DNA from: an uncultured Rubrobacteraceae bacterium
GTDB taxonomy: Bacteria; Actinomycetota; Rubrobacteria; Rubrobacterales; Rubrobacteraceae
Direction of reading: 5' to 3'
NCBI GenBank assembly: GCA_902805985.1
Contig: CADCUW010000327.1
Coordinates: 1-5,045 of the forward strand
Length of the DNA: 5,045 nucleotides
The position numbers and the translations under genes are program-made. This document shows positions 1 through 5,045 of this stretch, one piece after another. Numbering within the stretch: position 1 is the stretch's first letter; every line of letters starts with the position of its first letter. Under the pieces are notes generated by a model, which was not told the origin of the DNA, made no database searches, and saw nothing but the letters and a program-made list of their open reading frames with translations.

Positions 1-831
<831 letters not shown>

Positions 832-857
832 CCTACCCACGGACCTCTCCGCAGGCC

Positions 858-874
858 GGCCCCAACCCGGGGCC
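858..874 (+). terminator. possible stem-loop after the sigma factor gene
   Basis: GGCCCC (858-863) and GGGGCC (869-874) pair perfectly around a 5-nt AACCC loop, 26 nt after the sigma stop codon. No T-tract follows, so this is at best a U-less terminator of the kind proposed for high-GC bacteria. The left arm could also pair with a second GGGGCC at 890-895. In sequence this GC-rich the match may be chance. Confidence 0.25.
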
Positions 875-897
875 CGCCTCTCTCGTGCCGGGGCCCG
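867..897 (+). repeat. two direct copies of CCGGGGCCCG, 21 bp apart
   Basis: The identical 10-mer occurs at 867-876 and 888-897. The 21-bp period is close to two helical turns, so both copies would face the same side of the DNA. They lie just upstream of the putative extended -10 of the PAP2 gene; the second copy covers roughly -34 to -25 relative to a start at 922. Each copy has a GGGCCC palindromic core. They could be paired operator half-sites, part of a terminator, or chance in a GC-rich gap. Confidence 0.35.
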
Positions 898-905
898 ATC
901 TCATC

Positions 906-914
906 TGTTAGCCT
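906..914 (+). promoter_or_regulatory. putative extended -10 promoter for the PAP2 gene (leaderless)
   Basis: TGTTAGCCT fits an extended -10 (TGn followed by TAnnnT). The hexamer ends 7 nt before the GTG at 922, so transcription would start at or next to the start codon. There is no Shine-Dalgarno sequence before that GTG, which agrees with a leaderless mRNA. No good -35 hexamer lies 16-18 bp upstream; extended -10 promoters can do without one. Inferred from sequence only. Confidence 0.4.
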
Positions 915-921
915 TGCGCGC

Positions 922-1542
922 GTGGGCGACGGTAGAGTCACATTCCTGGCGACGCTGGCGGCGTTCGCGGCCCTGTCGGCGGCGGCCGGCGCGGGACTGC
1001 TCCATGACCTCGACGCCCGGCTCCTCCAGCTTGCCCAGGCTCGGTCCTCGGCGGCGCTCGACGTGCTCGGCACCGTTCTCTCGGTGCCCGGCAGGGCGGA
1101 ACTCTCGGCCGCAGCGCTCGCGGCGCTGGCCCTCTGGCTGTACGTCGGGGGCCGGGGGAGGCTAAGCCGCCGGCTGCTCGTGGCGCTCCTGGCGACCACG
1201 CTCGTCGAGATCGCCATGAAGTTCGTAGTGCCGCAGGCGCCCGTGCCCACCGAAGTCGTGCAGGTGCCGGACCCCTCGCTCATAGACTTCGACACCCCCT
1301 ACCCTTACCCGAGCGGCCACATGCTTCGCGCCGTCCTCCTGCTGGGGGCCGTCTACGCCCTCTGGCCCGACCGGATCGCCCGCGCCGCGATCCTGCTGGC
1401 GCTCGCGGGGGCCGCCGGTGCCCGCGTCTACCTCGGCACCCACTGGCCCTCGGATGTCCTCGGGGGAGCACTCCTCGGGTTCGCGGGACTTCTGTGGGCT
1501 TTCGGAACGCAACGATCGGGTAAGGGCGAGGGGAACGGCTGA
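922..1542 (+). CDS. PAP2 superfamily membrane phosphatase
   Basis: A 206-residue integral membrane protein of the type-2 phosphatidic acid phosphatase family. Members dephosphorylate lipid phosphates such as phosphatidate or undecaprenyl pyrophosphate at the membrane's outer face. Motif 2 is PSGH (130-133), with the catalytic acid histidine H133. Motif 3 reads ARVYLGTHWPSDVLGG, giving R168, nucleophile H174 and D178. Motif 1 begins at K100 but lacks the usual RP pair (KFVVPQAPV). Hydrophobic segments fall near 7-25, 61-77, 82-99, 136-148, 153-168 and 178-195, about six, as expected for the family. GTG 922 is the only ATG/GTG/TTG in frame between the upstream TGA (829) and the conserved part; it lacks a Shine-Dalgarno sequence. 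The stop is 12 bp before the next gene, so the two are probably co-transcribed. The exact substrate cannot be read from sequence. Confidence 0.9.
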   Translation: MGDGRVTFLATLAAFAALSAAAGAGLLHDLDARLLQLAQARSSAALDVLGTVLSVPGRAELSAAALAALALWLYVGGRGRLSRRLLVALLATTLVEIAMKFVVPQAPVPTEVVQVPDPSLIDFDTPYPYPSGHMLRAVLLLGAVYALWPDRIARAAILLALAGAAGARVYLGTHWPSDVLGGALLGFAGLLWAFGTQRSGKGEGNG

Positions 1543-1548
1543 AAGGAG
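1542..1548 (+). promoter_or_regulatory. ribosome-binding site of the MBL-fold hydrolase gene
   Basis: AAAGGAG lies 6 nt before the GTG at 1555 and overlaps the last base of the PAP2 stop codon. It fixes the GTG as the start and suggests that the hydrolase is translated from the PAP2 transcript. It contrasts with the PAP2 gene, which has no such site. Confidence 0.8.
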
Positions 1549-1554
1549 CAAAGG

Positions 1555-2313
1555 GTGGAGATCACCATCGTAGGCTCGGGGACCGTCGCGCCCCGCCTGG
1601 AGCGTCGTCAGAGTTGCGTCGTGGTAGAGGCCGGCGGAGAGATGCTCGTCTTCGACCTCGGCGCCGGGGCCGTCAATGGCATGGTGGCCGCGGGCCTCGA
1701 CCCGTTCGCGACGGAGCGGGTCTTCTTCACCCACTTCCACCCGGATCACACGGTAGACGCCGCCAACTTGCTCTTCGCCATGAACTACGGGACGGACGAG
1801 CCCCGCACCCGCCCATTGCAGGTAACGGGGCCCGAACCGTTCGAGGGCTTCTGGTCTTCCATCCTGGAGGTCTGGGGAGAATGGATGGTGGTCGGCTACC
1901 CTATCCAAACGAGGGAGCTACCCCACACCTGCGACTCGCCCCTCGAACTCGACGGCTGTGTCCTTACCTGGGCCCCCGCCGTCCACCGTCCCGAGAGCAT
2001 CGCCTACCGGCTCGACGGCGAGAGCGGCTCCCTCGTCTACACCGGCGATACCGAGTACTCGACGTCCGTCGTAGACCTCGCCCGCGGCGCGCACACGCTG
2101 TTGATCGAGTGCTCCACCCCCGACGATGCCCCCGTTCCCGGGCACCTGACGCCGGGCGGGGCGGCGCGGATGGCGAGAGAGTCCGGTGTGAAGCGCGTCG
2201 TGCTGACCCACCTCTACCCCGCCGTGGACGACGGCCGCCTGCCGGAAGCGGTGGAGAAGGGCTTCGATGGCGAAGTCCTAGTCGCGCACGACGGCCTGCG
2301 GCTTCGCGTCTAA
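1555..2313 (+). CDS. MBL-fold metallo-hydrolase, RNase Z-like
   Basis: A 252-residue cytoplasmic protein of the metallo-beta-lactamase fold, closest in style to the RNase Z/ElaC branch. It opens with the typical first strand MEITIVGSGT. Metal ligands are visible in order: HFHPDH (H60, H62, D64, H65), H144 in APAVHRPESIAYR, D165 in YTGDT, and H219 in VLTHLYP; H197 (GHLTP) sits where RNase Z has its HST-type histidine. This would support a two-zinc hydrolase with a complete active site. It is shorter than ElaC-type RNase Z (about 300 residues). Only 21 residues separate H144 from D165, leaving no room for the tRNA-binding exosite arm, so tRNA 3' processing is doubtful and another phosphodiester or ester substrate is possible. 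It is likely co-transcribed with the PAP2 gene and converges on the protease gene 21 bp away. Confidence 0.9.
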   Translation: MEITIVGSGTVAPRLERRQSCVVVEAGGEMLVFDLGAGAVNGMVAAGLDPFATERVFFTHFHPDHTVDAANLLFAMNYGTDEPRTRPLQVTGPEPFEGFWSSILEVWGEWMVVGYPIQTRELPHTCDSPLELDGCVLTWAPAVHRPESIAYRLDGESGSLVYTGDTEYSTSVVDLARGAHTLLIECSTPDDAPVPGHLTPGGAARMARESGVKRVVLTHLYPAVDDGRLPEAVEKGFDGEVLVAHDGLRLRV

Positions 2314-2334
2314 CGTCTTGCGGGGTTCAGGGCC

Positions 2335-3324
2335 TCAGTACTTGCTGTTCAGGCCCTTCGCGTCTCCCCTGCCGAGGGAGCGTTCGGAGGCCTGGCACGT
2401 TCCGTTCGAGTCCTGGCTCATCGTGAGGTTGCCGTGCGAGCCCTCGGGGGCCTCGCCAAGGCCGAAGGTGTGGCCCCTCTCGTGGGTCACGGACGACTCG
2501 ACGTCGTAGCGTCCCGAGCACGAGCCTCTCACCCTGGTCGTCCAGGCGTAGTCTTTCTTGTTCAGGCGGATGTCCGAGCTTGCTACCCTGTCGGGAGCAT
2601 TATTCACTACCCAGCTCGCCACGCACGCGTAAGCGACGGTTCCCTGGGGGAGGTCGCCGAAGCCGATCACGCTCTTGCCGTCGTTGGCGTTGCAGGTGCC
2701 GTTGCTGTTTATGTCAACCGAGCGGGATGCTCCGCCCTCGTACCTGAGCTCGCCCTTCACGCGGTCCCGGATGCCGCAGCTGTCCTCAACCCTGAAGATG
2801 TTGGCCCCGCCCCGCTTCATCGCCGTCACGGCGCCGGACTTTGAGAGGCCGCCGGGGATGCTCTTGACGTTGGCGTACCAGCGGTTGTATTTGTAGACCT
2901 TGTAGCCCCTGGAGTCATAGAAAGAGTCCTGACACGGGCTCGGGCCGGAGGCCCGGCTCTCAAGGCCCGATGAGACTTGGGAGCTCGGCTCCGGGCCGAC
3001 GTCGCCGAGGAAGATCTCGTCCCCGCGCGGGTTGCTTACCGTCAGGTGCTCGTGACCGTCGGTGGACGTGGCGTCCGCGGAGATGGCCATGCCGGGCTCC
3101 GGCACGACCGCCCCGATGCCGCCGTCCGAGATCACCCGCCCCTTCACCGGGCACCGGTCCTCGTCGACCACATCCGGAAGGGCGCCGGCCCGGATCTTTT
3201 GCTTCTCCGGCGCGCACGCACCGTACACCCCGGGACCGGACTGGGCCATAAGCGAACCTGCGAACATGGCTACCGCGGTGCAGGCCAGCGCCAAGGCCGC
3301 GACTATCGACGTGATCCTCTTCAA
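2335..3324 (-). CDS. secreted matrixin-like zinc metalloprotease
   Basis: A 329-residue protein starting at TTG 3324, giving MKRITSIVAALALACTAVAMFAGSLMAQ, a classic signal peptide cleaved near LMA-QS. The start is chosen because KR followed by the hydrophobic stretch fits a signal sequence and GGGGGGA lies 4 nt upstream. ATG 3357 would add 11 residues (MWWPVSEWGDT) ahead of it. The catalytic region is C-terminal: YDVESSVTHERGHTFGLGEA, with zinc ligands H281 and H285 and base E282, then SHGNLTMS with the Met-turn M302. The HExxHxxGxxH pattern of matrixins has E291 at the third ligand position. The mature part has eight cysteines (37, 58, 131, 183, 211, 234, 269, 310), consistent with disulfides outside the cell. 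The C-terminal tail (CQASERSLGRGDAKGL) resembles other actinobacterial proteins of this type. The substrate is unknown. A low-activity or inactive relative is possible because of E291. Confidence 0.85.
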   Translation of the reverse strand: MKRITSIVAALALACTAVAMFAGSLMAQSGPGVYGACAPEKQKIRAGALPDVVDEDRCPVKGRVISDGGIGAVVPEPGMAISADATSTDGHEHLTVSNPRGDEIFLGDVGPEPSSQVSSGLESRASGPSPCQDSFYDSRGYKVYKYNRWYANVKSIPGGLSKSGAVTAMKRGGANIFRVEDSCGIRDRVKGELRYEGGASRSVDINSNGTCNANDGKSVIGFGDLPQGTVAYACVASWVVNNAPDRVASSDIRLNKKDYAWTTRVRGSCSGRYDVESSVTHERGHTFGLGEAPEGSHGNLTMSQDSNGTCQASERSLGRGDAKGLNSKY

Positions 3325-3328
3325 AGTG

Positions 3329-3335
3329 TCCCCCC
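3329..3335 (-). promoter_or_regulatory. ribosome-binding site supporting the TTG start of the protease
   Basis: On the minus strand GGGGGGA lies 4 nt before TTG 3324. It is purine-rich and resembles a Shine-Dalgarno sequence, though it lacks the AGGAGG core. The competing ATG at 3357 has only GGGG, 9 nt upstream. Confidence 0.45.
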
Positions 3336-3382
3336 ACTCAGAGACCGGCCACCACATCTTGTGCGGCCCCAGATACCACTAC

Positions 3383-3412
3383 ACTCTAAGGCACCACGAC
3401 GCATGAACGCAA
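3383..3412 (-). promoter_or_regulatory. possible promoter of the protease gene
   Basis: On the minus strand TTGCGT (3412-3407) and TAGAGT (3388-3383) are separated by 18 bp. The -10 fits TAnnnT, while the -35 matches only the TTG half. Transcription would start near 3376, leaving a leader of about 50 nt to TTG 3324. Its position between the Fur gene's end and the protease suits a separate transcription unit. Confidence 0.3.
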
Positions 3413-3455
3413 CAGCGAAATACGAGAGAGCCGAAAGTCGGTCGCCGGCTGGCCT

Positions 3456-3866
3456 CTAGACGCTACAGGCGGCGCAGCGGCCGTGGAGTGTGATCTCGTG
3501 CCAGTCGGTCACGAAGCCGGTCTCGCGCTCGACCTGAAGCGCCAGGTACTCCATGAGCTCCTCGTTGAACTCTATAACCGACCCGCACTCGTCGCACCGG
3601 GCGTGGTGATGCACCCGCTCTGTCGAGAGCTCGTACCGCGAGTAGCCCTCCCCGAAATCCTCCTTGCGCACGATGCCGAGCTCCGTCAACAGGTCGAGCG
3701 TCCGGTAGACGGTGGAGAGGCCGAGCTCGGGGTGGTCCCCCTTCACCCTGTCGTACAACTCCTCGGCCGAGAGATGCCGCTCCCCTTCGAGCTCGCGCAC
3801 GATCACCCGCCGCTGGTTCGTTAGCCGGTAGCCCCGGTCCCTGAGTATCCGCTCGAAATCCAGCAT
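3456..3866 (-). CDS. Fur-family metal-responsive transcriptional repressor
   Basis: A 136-residue cytoplasmic DNA-binding protein, near the usual Fur length. The N-terminal winged helix includes RLTNQRRVIV (14-24) and the recognition helix GLSTVYRTLDLLTELGIV (49-66). The C-terminal dimer and metal-binding part starts with ERVHHHARCDEC. H31, E79, H86 and H88 align with E. coli Fur H33, E81, H88 and H90 at a constant offset of two; E106 and H123 align with E108 and H125. Two CxxC pairs (C91/C94 and C131/C134) would hold structural zinc. The CGSVIEF segment and E106 fit Fur better than PerR, which has aspartates there; Zur is not excluded. ATG 3866 is chosen because the family's conserved N-terminus begins there and a good promoter ends just before it. 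An in-frame upstream start at 4019 would put the promoter inside the gene. Confidence 0.92.
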   Translation of the reverse strand: MLDFERILRDRGYRLTNQRRVIVRELEGERHLSAEELYDRVKGDHPELGLSTVYRTLDLLTELGIVRKEDFGEGYSRYELSTERVHHHARCDECGSVIEFNEELMEYLALQVERETGFVTDWHEITLHGRCAACSV

Positions 3867-3873
3867 ACCCGTC

Positions 3874-3902
3874 AGTCTAGTCCCGGAACAGACCAGTATC
3901 AA
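3874..3902 (-). promoter_or_regulatory. sigma-A-type promoter of the Fur gene (leaderless)
   Basis: On the minus strand TTGATA (3902-3897) and TAGACT (3879-3874) are separated by exactly 17 bp. These match TTGACA at 5 of 6 and TATAAT at 4 of 6 positions. The -10 ends 7 nt before ATG 3866, so the transcript should start at or next to the start codon. The gene has no well-placed Shine-Dalgarno sequence; GGG sits 1 nt from the ATG, too close to work. This is the best promoter in the window. Confidence 0.6.
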
Positions 3903-3914
3903 GAATCGATCTTG
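3900..3914. promoter_or_regulatory. inverted repeat overlapping the fur -35 (possible operator)
   Basis: CAAGA (3900-3904) and TCTTG (3910-3914) form a perfect inverted repeat around ATCGA, within a short AT-richer stretch (about 3893-3935). It overlaps the -35 hexamer by three bases, where a repressor would block polymerase. Autoregulation is common for Fur-family genes. The motif does not closely match the classic GATAATGATTATC-type Fur box, so the binding protein is a guess. Confidence 0.35.
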
Positions 3915-3946
3915 TAAGGTTCTGAGGTTTTGAAGCGCGAGGGGTG

Positions 3947-3970
3947 CCGGGCATGCCCCGGGGAGCCCGG
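3947..3970. repeat. GC-rich inverted repeat between fur and the MMPL gene
   Basis: CCGGGC (3947-3952) and GCCCGG (3965-3970) are perfect 6-bp arms around a 12-nt loop that itself contains the palindrome CCCCGGGG (3956-3963). A second pairing, GGGCATGCCC (3949-3958), is possible. It could add to termination of the MMPL transcript, lying about 70-95 nt past its stop codon. No T-tract follows on either strand, so the role is uncertain. Confidence 0.25.
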
Positions 3971-3998
3971 AGTCGCGTCCCGGATCGGCAGCGTCGTT

Positions 3999-4025
3999 GG
4001 GGCGTGGGCGTCGCTCCACGGCCCC
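3999..4025 (-). terminator. putative terminator hairpin after the MMPL gene
   Basis: The hairpin starts 15 nt past the MMPL stop codon. GGGGC/GCCCC (3999-4003 with 4021-4025) and GTGG/CCAC (4004-4007 with 4016-4019) stack with a single bulged base (4020) and a loop of about 8 nt. The sequence after it on the minus strand (AACGACG) has no T run, so it would be a U-less terminator. Its position is right to insulate fur from the exporter gene. Confidence 0.4.
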
Positions 4026-4040
4026 TCAGAGCCTAGGACC

Positions 4041-5045
4041 TCAGTGCCTCCGAGCCTCTGCGTCGGCGCGAAAGGTGGCCTTGCGCCCGCCGGGCCACCA
4101 GTTCCAGTCGCCGAGGACACGCATGGTGGCGGGGACGAGGAGGATGCGGATAACGGTGGCATCCACGAAGACGGCGACGGCCAGGCCGAGGCCGACGGCC
4201 TTGGTCAGTATGATCCCGGTAAACGCGAAGGCGCCGGTGACGACGATGATGATGGCGGCGGCCGAGGTGATGATGCCGGCGGTCGCGACGAGACCTTTCG
4301 AGACGCTGGCGGTGTTCGAGTCGCCGTTCTCGTAGGCCTCGCGGATGCGGGAGAGCAGGAAGACCTCGTAGTCCATCGAGACCCCGAAGATCGTGCAGAA
4401 CATCAGGATCGGCAATGTCGCGTCCACAAAGCCGAGCGGCGTGAAGTTCAGCAGGCCCGAGAAGTTGCCGTCCTGGAAGACGAAGACCACGGCGCCGTAG
4501 CTCGCGGTGAGGCTCAGGATGTTCACGATCACGGCCTTCAAGGGAAGGAGGACCGAGCGGAAGGTGAAGAGCAGGATCAGGTACGTCACCCCGATCACGA
4601 ACCCCGCCGCGAGCGGCGCCTTCTTATAGAGGCTCTCTATAAAGTCTTTCTGTCCCGCCGAGAGCCCGCCGACCAGGAAGCTCGTCCCCTCCGGCGCGTC
4701 CACGGCGCGCACCGCGTCGACAGCACCGTAGGCCCTCTGGGTGTATGGGTTCTGCTCGGTGACGGCCCGGATGAGCGTGCGGTCCCCGGCCACGTAGGAA
4801 TCGACCGCGTTCCGGAGATCCTCAGACTCGCGGGCGGCGGGGAGCTTCAAGAAGTTGGCCACCCCCTCCGGCGTGACGTCCCCGTCGGCGGAGACGCCCT
4901 CCGGGAGTTCGGGGACGCGACGGTCCACCTCGTCGGCGACGCGGCGCTCGACCTCGGCCCGGATCTCACCCTCAGCGGCCCGAACCTCCTCGGCCACCCG
5001 CGGCTCGACCTCGGCCCTGACCCGCTCCTCCGTTCCCGGCGGGAC
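4041..5045 (-). CDS. MMPL family (RND-type) transporter, C-terminal half, 5' partial
   Basis: An inner-membrane, proton-driven exporter of lipids or other hydrophobic molecules in the MmpL/RND superfamily. The frame is open to the window edge, so the N-terminus is missing; 334 residues are visible. Residues 1-144 are the periplasmic/extracytoplasmic loop before the second membrane bundle, starting with a charged, coiled-coil-like stretch. Five membrane segments follow at about 145-163, 166-190, 208-230, 252-271 and 278-306. The third carries the family signature GVSMDYEVFLLSRIREAY, whose Asp-Tyr pair (D225, Y226) is the proton-relay position in MmpL proteins. FVDATVIRILLVPATMRVLGDWNWWPGG near the end is a typical MmpL C-terminus. 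The protein ends soon after with a short basic tail and no cytoplasmic domain. The apparent GTG start at 4997 is internal. The substrate cannot be inferred. Confidence 0.92.
   Translation of the reverse strand, partial: VPPGTEERVRAEVEPRVAEEVRAAEGEIRAEVERRVADEVDRRVPELPEGVSADGDVTPEGVANFLKLPAARESEDLRNAVDSYVAGDRTLIRAVTEQNPYTQRAYGAVDAVRAVDAPEGTSFLVGGLSAGQKDFIESLYKKAPLAAGFVIGVTYLILLFTFRSVLLPLKAVIVNILSLTASYGAVVFVFQDGNFSGLLNFTPLGFVDATLPILMFCTIFGVSMDYEVFLLSRIREAYENGDSNTASVSKGLVATAGIITSAAAIIIVVTGAFAFTGIILTKAVGLGLAVAVFVDATVIRILLVPATMRVLGDWNWWPGGRKATFRADAEARRH
4914..5021 (-). repeat. degenerate 19-residue tandem repeat in the MMPL loop
   Basis: Within the exporter, VRAEVEPRVAEEVR is followed 19 residues later by IRAEVERRVADEVD, two copies of an RAEVE-x-RVA-[ED]-EV unit. 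The spacing of V/I residues suggests an amphipathic helix or coiled coil in the loop outside the membrane. The sequence shows the duplication; helical structure is inferred. Similar charged stretches occur in other actinobacterial MMPL proteins. Confidence 0.5.

Noticed and set aside
1162..1908. Minus-strand open frame of 248 codons across the PAP2 and hydrolase genes
   Set aside because: It spans two recognisable plus-strand genes, and its product is low-complexity, charged and without motifs, so it is a shadow frame.
1614..2426. Plus-strand 270-codon frame overlapping the MBL hydrolase
   Set aside because: Its product is Arg/Pro/Gly-rich, typical of an out-of-frame reading of GC-rich coding sequence; the 1555-2313 frame holds all metal-binding motifs.
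3278..3292. Lipobox (LALAC) in the protease signal sequence
   Set aside because: The cysteine is at residue 15, in the middle of the hydrophobic core, the -3 residue is Ala, and a normal cleavage site lies further on (LMA-QS).
3325..3357. Upstream ATG start for the protease
   Set aside because: It would add MWWPVSEWGDT ahead of a good KR-plus-hydrophobic signal peptide, and the TTG at 3324 has a better-placed ribosome-binding site. Not excluded.
3429..3450. AGCCG/CGGCT inverted repeat just past the fur stop codon as a terminator
   Set aside because: Only 5 bp around a 12-nt loop (or 4 bp, CCGA/TCGG, with a 3-nt loop), followed by mixed pyrimidines and not a real T-tract; too weak to call.
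3867..4019. N-terminal extension of the Fur protein to a start at 4019
   Set aside because: The extra 51 residues are unlike Fur N-termini, and the extension runs through the -35/-10 promoter and the inverted repeat.
4995..4997. GTG as the start of the MMPL gene
   Set aside because: The frame stays open to the window edge in the same charged repeat, and MMPL proteins have a whole N-terminal half before this point.

Overview
The window is high-GC bacterial chromosomal DNA, densely packed with ordinary genes. It favours GC-ending codons but also uses AGG and ATA codons, has GTG and TTG starts, and shows signs of leaderless transcription. Together with the protein styles (a secreted THERGHTFGLG-type protease, an MmpL-like exporter, a Fur regulator) this suggests a high-GC actinobacterium, possibly Rubrobacter or a relative. 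The genus is an inference from familiarity, not from a search.

Left part, plus strand: the window opens inside a sigma-70 family RNA polymerase sigma factor (1-831, 5' end missing). It shows the end of region 1.2 and complete regions 2, 3 and 4. A 90-bp gap follows, with a GC-rich stem-loop, two copies of a 10-bp repeat exactly 21 bp apart, and an extended -10 element. A two-gene unit comes next: a PAP2-type membrane phosphatase (922-1542) and, 12 bp later behind a strong ribosome-binding site, an RNase Z-like metallo-beta-lactamase-fold hydrolase (1555-2313).

Right part, minus strand: a secreted, cysteine-rich metalloprotease of the matrixin type (2335-3324) converges on the hydrolase with a 21-bp gap. 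Upstream of it lies a Fur-family metal-responsive repressor (3456-3866). Its recognisable -35/-10 promoter places the transcription start at or beside the ATG, and a short inverted repeat overlaps the -35. Beyond a GC-rich gap with possible terminator hairpins is the C-terminal half of an MMPL/RND-type exporter (4041-5045, N-terminus outside the window).

The genes do not form one obvious pathway. The phosphatase and hydrolase are probably co-transcribed. The Fur regulator, protease and exporter appear to be separate transcription units that share a strand. I see no mobile element, CRISPR array, RNA gene or prophage, and no convincing undescribed multi-gene system. The points most worth a second look are the protease's glutamate in place of the third zinc-binding histidine, the leaderless promoter arrangement shared by fur and the PAP2 gene, the inverted repeat over the fur -35, and the hydrolase's lack of room for the tRNA-binding arm of true RNase Z.
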